64,000 bases of DNA from Bdellovibrionales bacterium (GCA_020628165.1 JAHDFM010000007.1:60336-124335), one strand, 5' to 3'. Positions 54,690 to 63,084 are shown, numbered from the stretch's first letter. Numbers and translations: made by a program. Notes: generated by a model from the letters alone, not told the origin.

Positions 54690-54989
54690 CTAGGCTTGAG
54701 GACTTGACTGGTTCTGCTCAGCTTGTATCACAAATTCAGCGGGAGTCAGATGCGCCTTATTGGTATTACAGCTCTTACAGGCCACAACCACATTAGATTT
54801 ACTGGTTTTCCCGCCACGAGCGACAGGAACCTTGTGATCCATGGTCAGGAGCTCTTTAGGGAATGATTGCGAGCAATAGTAGCAGGTTCCTTTTGCCAAC
54901 TCTTGCTTCCACCATTGGCTGTTCTTTAGCTTTCTGGCTTTGGCTTTTTCTTTGGCTTTGATAGCCGGGTCGACAGCTTGGTAATACAT
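54690..54989 (-). CDS. HNH endonuclease domain protein
   Basis: A 99-residue protein whose C-terminal 65 residues form an HNH nuclease: CYYC (Cys36, Cys39) and CKSC (Cys71, Cys74) bind structural zinc, and MDHKVPVARGGKTSKSNVV carries the metal His and the Asn of the HNH fold. The N-terminus is Lys/Ala-rich (AIKAKEKAKARKLKN). It could nick or cut DNA; the substrate is unknown. It lies 90 bp upstream of top6B on the same strand. Many stand-alone HNH proteins have no known role. Confidence 0.82.
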   Translation of the reverse strand: MYYQAVDPAIKAKEKAKARKLKNSQWWKQELAKGTCYYCSQSFPKELLTMDHKVPVARGGKTSKSNVVVACKSCNTNKAHLTPAEFVIQAEQNQSSPQA

Positions 54990-55074
54990 CCTTTAACTTA
55001 TATGCCTTGCGTTATATTATGTAAAGTAAAAAAAATAGCTACCCCAAGCCTGTAAACAGATTTATTTAATTTTC

Positions 55075-55299
55075 ATGACTGATCAAGAAATGGAAAGCAT
55101 TTTAAAAGACAAATTCCCTGGAACGGAGCTAGCTGTTGTCGACCTCACTGGTGGTCAAAACCACTTTGAAGTGCGCATGAGCAACTCAGCTTTTGACGAC
55201 GGCTTATCCCGCATCGACAAACATAAACTCGTTATGTCTTTATTTGATGAGCAATTAAAAAGTGGCGAAGTCCACGCCCTAGCTATTAAGTTATTCTAA
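55075..55299 (+). CDS. bolA: BolA family protein
   Basis: A 74-residue BolA-like protein, shorter than E. coli BolA. It keeps DLTGGQNHFEVRMSNSAFDG and RIDKHKLVMSLFDEQLKSGEVHALAIKLF, with conserved His residues that help bind a shared [2Fe-2S] cluster. BolA proteins pair with CGFS monothiol glutaredoxins in iron-sulfur handling, and exactly such a gene follows 20 bp later. Confidence 0.9.
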   Translation: MTDQEMESILKDKFPGTELAVVDLTGGQNHFEVRMSNSAFDDGLSRIDKHKLVMSLFDEQLKSGEVHALAIKLF

Positions 55300-55319
55300 C
55301 CTAACAAATGAGGTGAAAT

Positions 55320-55631
55320 ATGAGCACAGACGTCAATGCAAAAATTGAGCAAAACTTAACCGACAACAAAGTGGTTCTTTTTATGAAAGGAACACCAAGT
55401 TTTCCACAGTGTGGTTTCTCTGCAAGGTCCGTTGCCATTTTAAAAGAATTGAACACTGAGTTTTCAAGCGTCAATGTTTTAGATGACGATGAAATCAGAG
55501 AAGGCATCAAAGTTTACGGACAGTGGCCGACCATTCCTCAACTCTACGTTGATAAAAAACTAGTTGGCGGCAGTGACATCATGATGGAGATGTACGAGTC
55601 TGGAGAGCTTGAGCAGCTTCTAAAAAATTGA
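55320..55631 (+). CDS. grxD: Monothiol glutaredoxin (Grx4 type)
   Basis: A 103-residue CGFS glutaredoxin: VVLFMKGTPSFPQCGFSARSV (active Cys31), GQWPTIPQLYV (cis-Pro) and LVGGSDIMMEMYESGEL (glutathione site). It binds a [2Fe-2S] cluster with glutathione as dimer or with BolA and passes clusters on. It follows bolA in the same operon; its stop overlaps the TTG start of a DUF2892 gene. Confidence 0.95.
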   Translation: MSTDVNAKIEQNLTDNKVVLFMKGTPSFPQCGFSARSVAILKELNTEFSSVNVLDDDEIREGIKVYGQWPTIPQLYVDKKLVGGSDIMMEMYESGELEQLLKN

Positions 55632-55798
55632 AACTTTTAAAAATTGATCAAATACTAAGACTTGTTTTTGGGTTCCTTTTAGTTTTGTGGGCCGCAAGCG
55701 GCGGTCCCACCTGGGCCTATCTTGGTATCTATTTACTATTAACTGGCAGTTATGGTTTTTGTCCCAGTTATAAATTGCTCAACTTAGATGATGATTGA
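55628..55798 (+). CDS. Small DUF2892/YgaP-like inner-membrane protein (missing from ORF track)
   Basis: A 56-residue frame starting at TTG in a TTGA overlap with the grxD stop: KLLKIDQILRLVFGFLLVLW... then GGPTWAYLGIYLLLTGSYGFCPSYKLLNLDDD. The two hydrophobic helices and the GFCPSY segment are the mark of DUF2892 proteins (consensus GFCPLY), the membrane part of YgaP-like proteins. It may act in sulfur or redox chemistry at the membrane, as its link to glutaredoxin suggests. Too short for the track cut-off. Confidence 0.75.
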   Translation: MKLLKIDQILRLVFGFLLVLWAASGGPTWAYLGIYLLLTGSYGFCPSYKLLNLDDD

Positions 55799-56235
55799 TT
55801 CATCAATTTTTTATATTTCTTTTTTTACTGAAATTTTAAACTCTTTTATTCAGTCAATATTGACGAGAGACCAACTAATAAACTTGATATCTAGGTGAAA
55901 GTGGAAGCCGTTAAAAGAACACAGCAACGTCAAATAAAGCGAAGAGCTTGGGCTTATGAAATAATCTCTCGTGTTATTGTGCAGTGACGCATACCAGTAT
56001 TTCACAGCATGTGCATTATAACCCCATAAACATATACAATCATTAGCGGGATGACGATTTTGCGAAACATTTCGTAGAACAATCTTGTTGCTCAAGAGAA
56101 CTTACAGAAGTCCCAAAGAAAACCTTATTCTTATAAATAAACCTTATGATGACTTAAAAAAATTTCATAAACCAAGTTATTCATCCGTATTGTGTCTGTC
56201 TTCGACTACCCTAACTACATATCTTGGGAGGGGTT
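55799..56235. other. Intergenic region before the trypsin-like protease gene
   Basis: No supported gene. A short plus-strand frame starting GTG at about 55896 (VKVEAVKRTQQRQIKRRAW...) stops after about 30 codons and may be a remnant of a lost gene; the minus-strand ORF at 55850-56095 has no ribosome binding site. GGGAGGGG at 56226-56233 belongs to the next gene. Confidence 0.4.
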
Positions 56236-57417
56236 TTGAAGAGTCTTATTATTTTATCTATTTTTATTTTTAGTCCATTCATCTTTGCAGACGAAAACGT
56301 ATTTCTTCCAGAATTCACTGGCGAAGTTAAAGAATTTAAATCTGAACAAATAAAAAACTTTGTAAACTACCCTGAAAATATTGGAGAAAAGACAGACCCA
56401 TACAGAAACTTAGTTAAAACCCTCAACAAATCGGTATTTCAATTAAGAAAAGGGTGCAGCGCTGTTTTTACGTCTAAAACTGGGTATGCGATCACAGCAT
56501 TACATTGTCTCGCACAAAATCAGCACCAAAGGCTTTCTGTGTTTAAAAAAGAAACTTTGATTGACGGCGAAGGTCCTTTGAAAATAACAACGAACGTAAC
56601 TGTTAGTGATTTAGAAGGTTTTGAATTCAACAATTGGGACTTTAACCCCGACCTTTTCCGTGACCATGAAGATCTTGTTCCAGTCACCATAGTTGCTTTA
56701 GGAAAAGGATACCCGGATATACACAAGCAATGGCGTCATGATGATCCATTTATAATTAATAACTCTGGTTTGATCCGTGAATTTGTTGATGACTATGCTG
56801 TCATTAAATTAAATAAAGTTCCTGAAAAATACAAATGCATCAAAACAAGCGAAGACAATGTCGAGTATAACCAACCAACTCTCGCTGCTGGATTTCCCGT
56901 TAGCACCAAAAATCACCAAACATATTTGACTCTAAAAACAATCAACGACTTAATCTTTAAAACCAGTGTGTTTGCACCTGATGTTGCTGTGTTGTTTAGA
57001 AAAGCTCTATCTAAAATAAGAAAAATGAACAATGAAACGTGGTTTTGGTTTGAAAATAACCAACACTTAAACCCTTTTTATGTTGCCGCCGGTAGAGTTT
57101 ACAAAAACTATGAACACCTCAAGGAGCACTTTCAATACCCAACTAATAATGACAATGAAAAGCTTTTTGACCTCATCACTGATGAAAATAAATACTTAGT
57201 TACTACTTCATTCATTAAGCCAGGCTTTAGTGGGGGTGGTTTATTTAATAAGAAAGGAGAGCTCATTGGGATCAACTCAATGCAGCCGAGCACTCCAACC
57301 TTTTTACCAGAAAAAATGCAGCCTTTAACAACTCATGTTCGAGTTTCTTACATTAAACAAGAGTTGCTACGTAAATTTGGAACTGATGTTGCAAATGAGG
57401 TTTTTGACTGTCAGTAA
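56236..57417 (+). CDS. Secreted trypsin-like serine protease
   Basis: The TTG at 56236 starts a signal peptide (KSLIILSIFIFSPFIFAD) right after GGGAGGGG; the track's TTG at 56224 lies inside that ribosome binding site. The chymotrypsin-fold triad is visible: SKTGYAITALHCL (His), VDDYAVIKLNK (Asp) and KPGFSGGGLFNKKGELIGIN (Ser). The usual GDSGGP is GFSGGG here. A long insertion lies between the Asp and Ser regions, giving about 393 residues. Target unknown; export suggests periplasmic or extracellular action. Confidence 0.82.
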   Translation: MKSLIILSIFIFSPFIFADENVFLPEFTGEVKEFKSEQIKNFVNYPENIGEKTDPYRNLVKTLNKSVFQLRKGCSAVFTSKTGYAITALHCLAQNQHQRLSVFKKETLIDGEGPLKITTNVTVSDLEGFEFNNWDFNPDLFRDHEDLVPVTIVALGKGYPDIHKQWRHDDPFIINNSGLIREFVDDYAVIKLNKVPEKYKCIKTSEDNVEYNQPTLAAGFPVSTKNHQTYLTLKTINDLIFKTSVFAPDVAVLFRKALSKIRKMNNETWFWFENNQHLNPFYVAAGRVYKNYEHLKEHFQYPTNNDNEKLFDLITDENKYLVTTSFIKPGFSGGGLFNKKGELIGINSMQPSTPTFLPEKMQPLTTHVRVSYIKQELLRKFGTDVANEVFDCQ

Positions 57418-57420
57418 GAC

Positions 57421-57438
57421 AAAGTGCATGTGCACTTT
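57421..57438 (+). terminator. Short palindrome after the protease gene
   Basis: AAAGTGCATGTGCACTTT can form a 7- to 8-bp hairpin directly after the stop. No T tract follows within a few bases; a transcript-end role is possible. Confidence 0.35.
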
Positions 57439-57536
57439 CATATGACTTTTGTCGAGGTGTTTAGATTTTATTTTCTTAGACTATTATTAAATTGGTTTAA
57501 GGTTTAATTTGCCCTGTAAATAGCCGATAAAAATTT

Positions 57537-58247
57537 ATGAACATGGCTAAATTGCGACTCTTAGTGGTCGATGATGACAATGACATATTAACTCTTGCAG
57601 AAAAACTTCTTAAATCACAGTACGATGTTGTCACCGCTAACTCTGGAAAGCTTGCTTTAGAGATTCTCAACTCTGTTGAAGTTCACGGTCTCATTTGCGA
57701 TATCAATATGCCAGAAATGAATGGCTTTCAGTTACTTAAACGCATTAATGATCTTGAACACCTCAGTCATTTAACTATTGCAATGTTAACTGGTGTGCGT
57801 GAGCGCAAAGACATCGAAAAGGCTATTAATATGGGCGTGAATGATTACATCATTAAACCCATCGACCCAATGTTATTTTTAAAAAAGATTGATAACCTTT
57901 TTCATAGCAAACAAGGTTTGCAAACCGACATTCAATTTGTAAAAGTGCATATGCAAAGCCCTGCACATTTAAAAAATAAAATTGAAATTCGAACCGTTTC
58001 TGAAATGGGCATTAGTCTTGAGAGCTCCACCGAACAGAAAGTGGGTGACATCATTGAACTTGATTTTGATCTATTTGATCAACTCAGTATCAGAGCTCCC
58101 CATCTAAAAGTGTTATCCTGCAAAGCTAATGATCGAAATAAATGGATCATTCACTTGGGTTTTGTGGGTGCGTCCGAAGCTATCAGACAAAAACTAAGAG
58201 CCTGGATCTACAAAAAAACTGCTCAAAAGAAGGTGAAAGCATCATGA
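57537..58247 (+). CDS. Response regulator with PilZ-like output domain
   Basis: Residues 5-120 are a receiver: LLVVDDDNDILT, GLICDINMPEMNG (phospho-Asp), AMLTGVRE and YIIKPIDP. Residues about 130-232 look like a PilZ domain (VKVHMQS, then TVSEMGISLESS, close to the D/NxSxxG part, and IHLGFVGAS); a clear RxxxR is not seen, so c-di-GMP binding is uncertain. It starts a phosphorelay operon and overlaps the next gene by ATGA. Confidence 0.78.
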   Translation: MNMAKLRLLVVDDDNDILTLAEKLLKSQYDVVTANSGKLALEILNSVEVHGLICDINMPEMNGFQLLKRINDLEHLSHLTIAMLTGVRERKDIEKAINMGVNDYIIKPIDPMLFLKKIDNLFHSKQGLQTDIQFVKVHMQSPAHLKNKIEIRTVSEMGISLESSTEQKVGDIIELDFDLFDQLSIRAPHLKVLSCKANDRNKWIIHLGFVGASEAIRQKLRAWIYKKTAQKKVKAS

Positions 58248-58621
58248 ATATACTCCTCGCAGAAGACGATACAAATATATCGACCATTGCAATCATGGCT
58301 TTAGAGCATTTTGGTTCGCACAAAGTCACTCATGTCGACAATGGTCTTGATGCCCTAGAAACTGCTAAAACTGGTCATTTTGATTTAATCATCCTAGACC
58401 AGATGATGCCTATAATGAATGGCCTTTCTGTCTGCAAAGAATATAAAAGCCAAACAGATACCCCCACACCTATTATTTTTTTAAGTGCCAAATGTCATCC
58501 CGATGATGTCGCCGCTTTTAATGAAAATGGTCTTGGTCATATTCAAAAACCTTTTGACCCTGCTACCTTGTGCCAACAAATTGATGAACTGATCTCTACA
58601 CTTCAGGAGTCCGTTGCTTGA
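58244..58621 (+). CDS. Single-domain response regulator (CheY-like)
   Basis: I start at the ATG at 58244 in an ATGA overlap; the track start lies inside the previous gene. At 125 residues it is a receiver only: ILLAEDDTNIS, LIILDQMMPIMNG (phospho-Asp), FLSAKC and HIQKPFDP. With no output domain it should carry phosphoryl groups or bind a partner. The stop overlaps the TTG start of the histidine kinase. Confidence 0.9.
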   Translation: MNILLAEDDTNISTIAIMALEHFGSHKVTHVDNGLDALETAKTGHFDLIILDQMMPIMNGLSVCKEYKSQTDTPTPIIFLSAKCHPDDVAAFNENGLGHIQKPFDPATLCQQIDELISTLQESVA

Positions 58622-59967
58622 GTTCGATTAAATTGCGTTTAACTTTTTTGGTTCTCTTTTTTTTCACAGTTCAAGGCTATATTTTTCAAACAGGTCATAA
58701 ATCTTATTTAGAATTTAAATTATTATACACAGACTATATCGACACTTATAAAATCCTCGATAAAATTGAAACTCTCGATGTGAAGCTTTATAATGAAAAA
58801 GACTTCAACTATTTACAAGGCAAACGGGAGACTTTAAAAAGTAAAGAGCTGCAAGCCGCACTCAGTGACGTTATCCAATTTTACTCGAATAAAAACAAAC
58901 CCACTTTGAATAAAAAAATAAAGGCTTACAAAGAAGTCGACAAACAATACCATCAACAGCTCAATAAATTACTCGTATTCCACCAAGAGAAGGTTCAGTA
59001 CTATGGAGCTATATTTGTAGCTTTATGGGTTTTGAGTCTCCTTTTAATTTATTACTACACCATTCGCAGCACCTTCAAACCTATCAAAGTTTTATACAGA
59101 CGAATGCTAGAGTTTTTAAACAATCGTTACACCTATGAGTTCACGGTTCCAAAGACCAATGAAGTTGGAAACCTACATGCCACCTTTAACTCATTGGCCC
59201 AAAGAGTGCTGAAAAACATGGACGAGCTCAAGAGTCTCGACAAAGCAAAATCAGAATTTTTAAGCATCGCAAGTCACGAATTGCGTACTCCTCTAACCTC
59301 TATAAAAGGATCCTTAAGTTTACTTCGCTTAGGCCTTGCTGGACAGTTTGATGATAAATCCAAAAGCTTAATGAACATTGCTGAAAACGAAACTGACCGC
59401 TTAATTCGTCTTATCAACGACCTCTTAGACCTAGCAAAGATAGAGGCTGGGAAATTTCCATTGAAAAAAAATTGGTGTTCATTGAATAAATTAATTGAAA
59501 GAACAACGGAATCATTAGGTGGTCTGAGCAGCACGTCCAATGTTCCCATCGAAATTTCTAGAATTCCTGACATTGAAATCTATGCCGACAATGATCGCAT
59601 CCAACAGGTTCTCACCAACTTTTTATCCAATGCTATTAAGTACAGCCCAAAGGGCAAAGCTGTGATCGTAGATATTGAAATTGATTCACAAGAAAACTTG
59701 TACATATTAGTGACTGATCAAGGAATTGGAATCACCCCTAAAGATCAAGAAATTATCTTTCAAAAATTTAGACAGTCAACAGGCCCTAACAACCCTCTGG
59801 TCAAAGGCACTGGGCTTGGCTTAGCCATTGCTAAGGCATTGATTGAAGAGCATGGTGGAGATATTAACGTCAAATCAAAGCCCAACCAAGGGGCGACGTT
59901 TTATTTCACTTTGAAAGATTGGAGATATCAATTGGAAGAGCAAGAAAACAAAAGGATGGCATCGTGA
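58618..59967 (+). CDS. Membrane histidine kinase
   Basis: A 449-residue kinase with TTG start in a TTGA overlap. Two membrane segments (LTFLVLFFFTVQGYIF, and GAIFVALWVLSLLLIYYYT near residue 135) enclose a helical sensor region of about 110 residues. HAMP follows, then HisKA with FLSIASHELRTPLTSIKGS (phospho-His), and HATPase_c with QVLTNFLSNAIKYSPKG (N box), VTDQGIGI (G1) and KGTGLGLAIAKALIEEHGG (G2). Signal unknown. Its stop overlaps the GTG of the Hpt gene. Confidence 0.92.
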   Translation: MSSIKLRLTFLVLFFFTVQGYIFQTGHKSYLEFKLLYTDYIDTYKILDKIETLDVKLYNEKDFNYLQGKRETLKSKELQAALSDVIQFYSNKNKPTLNKKIKAYKEVDKQYHQQLNKLLVFHQEKVQYYGAIFVALWVLSLLLIYYYTIRSTFKPIKVLYRRMLEFLNNRYTYEFTVPKTNEVGNLHATFNSLAQRVLKNMDELKSLDKAKSEFLSIASHELRTPLTSIKGSLSLLRLGLAGQFDDKSKSLMNIAENETDRLIRLINDLLDLAKIEAGKFPLKKNWCSLNKLIERTTESLGGLSSTSNVPIEISRIPDIEIYADNDRIQQVLTNFLSNAIKYSPKGKAVIVDIEIDSQENLYILVTDQGIGITPKDQEIIFQKFRQSTGPNNPLVKGTGLGLAIAKALIEEHGGDINVKSKPNQGATFYFTLKDWRYQLEEQENKRMAS

Positions 59968-60305
59968 GTTTCGAAAAGATGATGAAAGAGCTCAAAAAAG
60001 AATACATAGAAAATTTACCGGATAAGATCAGTAAAATAGAAAATTTTCATAACAAAAAAGATGTCGATGGCCTTCTCACAGCCTTTCACCAGCTCAAAGG
60101 AACTGGTAAGACATATGGAGTTCCAGAAGTTTCAACGCTAGGAAAAATTGTCGAGTTTGCTTGCAAGAAAAATAAAAACGTTTTTGAAATTGTGCCTAAA
60201 GGAATCACTCTCCTTAAAAAAATAGAGCAGAACAGAAAAAAGGGCAACGAGTATCTCATTGAGTCTGACCAAGATTACCTAGAAATCAAAAAACTCGCCG
60301 CTTGA
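59964..60305 (+). CDS. Histidine phosphotransfer (Hpt) domain protein
   Basis: GTG start in a GTGA overlap with the kinase stop; the track start lies inside the kinase gene. The 113-residue helical protein has DVDGLLTAFHQLKGTGKTYGVPEVSTLG, matching the Hpt pattern HxLKGxA/G with the phosphorylated His in FHQLKG. It would shuttle phosphate between the receiver proteins of this operon. Last gene of the four-gene unit. Confidence 0.82.
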   Translation: MSFEKMMKELKKEYIENLPDKISKIENFHNKKDVDGLLTAFHQLKGTGKTYGVPEVSTLGKIVEFACKKNKNVFEIVPKGITLLKKIEQNRKKGNEYLIESDQDYLEIKKLAA

Positions 60306-60395
60306 TCGAAGCTCTTTTTGATCATATAATTTATTTTCTCAATATTTATTGTAAATACTATAAAAGCTTATAACCAATTCAACTTTTGAGCCATT

Positions 60396-61769
60396 ATGAA
60401 CCATGAAGAACTTTTTTTAAAAATTTTATCAAGCAACCAAGTTTCATCCAACAGTGATGACTTAGAAAACTACGGCAAAGATTGGACCAAACACTTTAAA
60501 GCCAACGCAAGCCTCGTCGTATTTCCAAAAAGCACCGAAGAGGTCAAAAAAATTGTAGACCTTTGTAAAGAGCACTCTATTGAGATCATTCCCTCCGGTG
60601 GTAGAACCGGACTCAGTGCAGGAGCTACAGCCACTAATAAGGAAGTGATTGTTTCCCTCGAAAAAATGAACAAAATCAAAACACTCAACCCAGTTGACCA
60701 AACTGTTCGCTGTGAAGCTGGTGCGATTTTAGAAGACATACAAAAACATGTCGAAGAAAAAGGGTACTACTACCCGGTTGATTTTGCAGCTCGCGGATCT
60801 TGTCAGATCGGTGGAACTGTCGCCACCAACGCAGGAGGCATTAAAGTGATTCGTTACGGTTTGACTCGCAACTGGATTGCAGGTCTCACTGTCGTGACTG
60901 GCAATGGTGAAGTTTTAAAGATTAATAATGGCTTAGTCAAAAATGCTACTGGTTATGACTTAAGACATCTTTTCATTGGTAGCGAAGGCACTCTCGGCAT
61001 AGTGACTGAAGTAGAACTAAAACTCACCAACCTTCCTAGCGATTTACAAGTATTGACCTTAGCCACTGATCAACTTGATAACATCATGAAGGTTTACACC
61101 GCATTTAGAGACAAGGTGACGCTAACGGCTTTTGAATCTTACACCGACGTTTGCTTAAAGTATGTCGAGGCGGCTGGACGAGTGCAATCACCCATCAGTG
61201 AAAAAGCTCCTTACTATGTTTTGATAGAGTTTGAAAGCACACACGGTCAGTTGGATTTAGCTATGTCTGTTTTTGAAACCTGTCTTGAAAATGAGTGGGT
61301 TATTGATGGAGTCATCAGCCAGAGTGACCAACAATTTAAAGATTTGTGGGCCCTCAGAGAAGACATCACTGAAGCCACTTCTGTTAAGCAACCTTACAAA
61401 AATGACATCTCCGTCAATATCAGCAAGGTTCCTGAGTTTTTAAATAATTTGGATGAAATTGTTAAGAAAAAATATGACTTCGAAGTTGCTTGGTTTGGTC
61501 ACATTGGTGATGGCAACTTGCATGTGAACATTTTAAAACCGGATGAACTGAGCAGTGATGATTTTATGAAAAAATGTAAGCAAGTCGATCAAGAGATGTT
61601 TCAGATGATTAAAGATCTTGGCGGAAGTGTTTCTGCAGAGCACGGAGTTGGGCTTGTTAAAAAAGATTTTCTTAGCTACACCCGCTCACCCGATGAGATT
61701 GCTTATATGAAACAAGTGAAGAGCATTTTTGATCCGAAGGGAATTCTCAACCCCGGCAAACTGCTCTAA
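60396..61769 (+). CDS. FAD-linked oxidase, GlcD / D-2-hydroxyacid dehydrogenase type
   Basis: A 457-residue VAO/PCMH flavoprotein. FAD-binding: VVFPKSTEEVKKIVDLC, IIPSGGRTGLSAGATA, DFAARGSCQIGGTVATNAGG and GLVKNATGYDLRHLFIGSEGTLG. The C-terminal domain has WFGHIGDGNLHVNI and VSAEHGVGLVKKDFL (metal and active-site His). Members oxidise glycolate, D-lactate or D-2-hydroxyglutarate; sequence alone does not tell which. It runs convergently toward serA, whose enzyme family can make D-2-hydroxyglutarate, which favours that substrate by inference. Confidence 0.88.
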   Translation: MNHEELFLKILSSNQVSSNSDDLENYGKDWTKHFKANASLVVFPKSTEEVKKIVDLCKEHSIEIIPSGGRTGLSAGATATNKEVIVSLEKMNKIKTLNPVDQTVRCEAGAILEDIQKHVEEKGYYYPVDFAARGSCQIGGTVATNAGGIKVIRYGLTRNWIAGLTVVTGNGEVLKINNGLVKNATGYDLRHLFIGSEGTLGIVTEVELKLTNLPSDLQVLTLATDQLDNIMKVYTAFRDKVTLTAFESYTDVCLKYVEAAGRVQSPISEKAPYYVLIEFESTHGQLDLAMSVFETCLENEWVIDGVISQSDQQFKDLWALREDITEATSVKQPYKNDISVNISKVPEFLNNLDEIVKKKYDFEVAWFGHIGDGNLHVNILKPDELSSDDFMKKCKQVDQEMFQMIKDLGGSVSAEHGVGLVKKDFLSYTRSPDEIAYMKQVKSIFDPKGILNPGKLL

Positions 61770-61803
61770 CTTCAAATAATAAAATTCAATTATAACTAAC
61801 ACT

Positions 61804-61866
61804 GTCATCCAGAGCTACAAAGCCGTCATCCTTTGCTGCGCTCAGGATGACAATTGTTTGCTCAGA
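61804..61866. repeat. Dispersed repeat R4 between convergent genes
   Basis: GTCATCCAGAGC...GTCATCCTTTGCTGCGCTCAGGATGACAATTGTTTGCTCAG. The inner unit GTCATCCT / AGGATGAC forms an 8-bp hairpin. It fills most of the 106-bp gap between the oxidase and serA and could work as a bidirectional transcript end. Confidence 0.7.
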
Positions 61867-61875
61867 TTGGTAGTG

Positions 61876-63084
61876 CTAATGTAGAAAGCGGCTTCGAATG
61901 GATTGTGTCATAGCTCGGATGTCAGTAAGTATGCTATCGGACTCTTTGGTGTCTAGGTCCATGATCATATAACCAATGTCTTCATGAGTAGATAAATACT
62001 GTCTATGAATGTTCGCACCGTACTTAGAGACAATGCCATTGATCTCTCCGAGCACTCCCGGTTCATTTTTGTGGATGTTAATGAGCCGGTACAAGCTCTT
62101 GTCGTATTGAGGTAAGTCGATTTGTGGAAAATTAACGGCTCCCCAAGTTTGTCCTTTCATCACGTAATCGATCAAGCTAGTTGAGACCTCTATACCGATA
62201 TTCAGTTGAGCCTCTTCCGTACTGCCACCTATGTGTGGAGTTAAAATAACGTTGTCTATCCCCTGCAGTTCACTTTCAAAAGTCTCTTGATTGTTTTTTG
62301 GCTCTTTCGGGTACACATCAATGGCAGCACCCGCAATGTGTTTTGACTTTAATGAGGCCACAAGTGCCGGAATGTCAACCACAGACCCACGACTGGCGTT
62401 GATCAAATAGCTGCCCGACTTCATCTGAGCCAGCTCTTCTTTATTGATCATGTTTTTAGTCTGTTCGGTTTCAGGCACGTGCAAACTGACAAAGTCACTC
62501 GTGGATAATAAGTTTTTCAATGAGTCTTTGGAGACCGCATTGCCCATAGGTAGCTTTTTAATGACGTCAAAGTATTGCACCTTTAAACCCAAAGCTTCTG
62601 CTAAGATACTGAGCTGGGCCCCAATATGACCGTAACCGATAATGCCCAAAGTTTTTCCGCGCACCTCATTCGCACCTTTGGCGGATTTGTCCCAAACACC
62701 TTGATGAGCTCTTTGACTGCGGTCACAAATTTGTCGTGACAAGGCCACCATCAACGAGATCACTAATTCAGCCACACTGCGTGTGTTGCTGTAAGGAGCA
62801 TTAAATACAGGTAGGCCTGAAAGTTGTGCTGACTTTAAATTGACTTGATTCGTCCCAATGCAAAAACAACCGATGGCTTTTAAATTTTTACACTGCTGTA
62901 AAATGTCAGATGTTAATTGAGTTTTTGAACGGATACCTACCAAGTCGTAAGTGTCTAACTTTTCAATGAGCTCTAGGCTGGAAAAAGCAGTGAGTTCGCG
63001 ATCGACATCACACCCAGCTTGTTTGAAATTATCGACAGCCTGATTGTGTATGCCTTCTAACAAAAGGACTTTGTGCTTGATCAC
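61876..63084 (-). CDS. serA: D-3-phosphoglycerate dehydrogenase
   Basis: The first enzyme of serine synthesis, oxidising 3-phosphoglycerate with NAD+. At 402 residues it is the E. coli type with one C-terminal ACT domain (RLINIHKNEPGVLGEINGIVSK). The catalytic core has GCFCIGTNQVNL, FNAPYSNTRSVAELVISL, LGIIGYGHIGAQLSILAEALG (NAD-binding), NASRGSVVDIPALV and LTPHIGGSTEEAQ (catalytic His). The ACT domain suggests feedback inhibition by serine. AGGAGC precedes the ATG. Confidence 0.95.
   Translation of the reverse strand: MIKHKVLLLEGIHNQAVDNFKQAGCDVDRELTAFSSLELIEKLDTYDLVGIRSKTQLTSDILQQCKNLKAIGCFCIGTNQVNLKSAQLSGLPVFNAPYSNTRSVAELVISLMVALSRQICDRSQRAHQGVWDKSAKGANEVRGKTLGIIGYGHIGAQLSILAEALGLKVQYFDVIKKLPMGNAVSKDSLKNLLSTSDFVSLHVPETEQTKNMINKEELAQMKSGSYLINASRGSVVDIPALVASLKSKHIAGAAIDVYPKEPKNNQETFESELQGIDNVILTPHIGGSTEEAQLNIGIEVSTSLIDYVMKGQTWGAVNFPQIDLPQYDKSLYRLINIHKNEPGVLGEINGIVSKYGANIHRQYLSTHEDIGYMIMDLDTKESDSILTDIRAMTQSIRSRFLH

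Noticed and set aside
55850-56273. Minus-strand 81-aa ORF and plus-strand 62-aa ORF before the trypsin-like protease
   Set aside because: No ribosome binding sites and no family likeness; the short VKVEAVKRTQQ frame nearby is at most a gene remnant.
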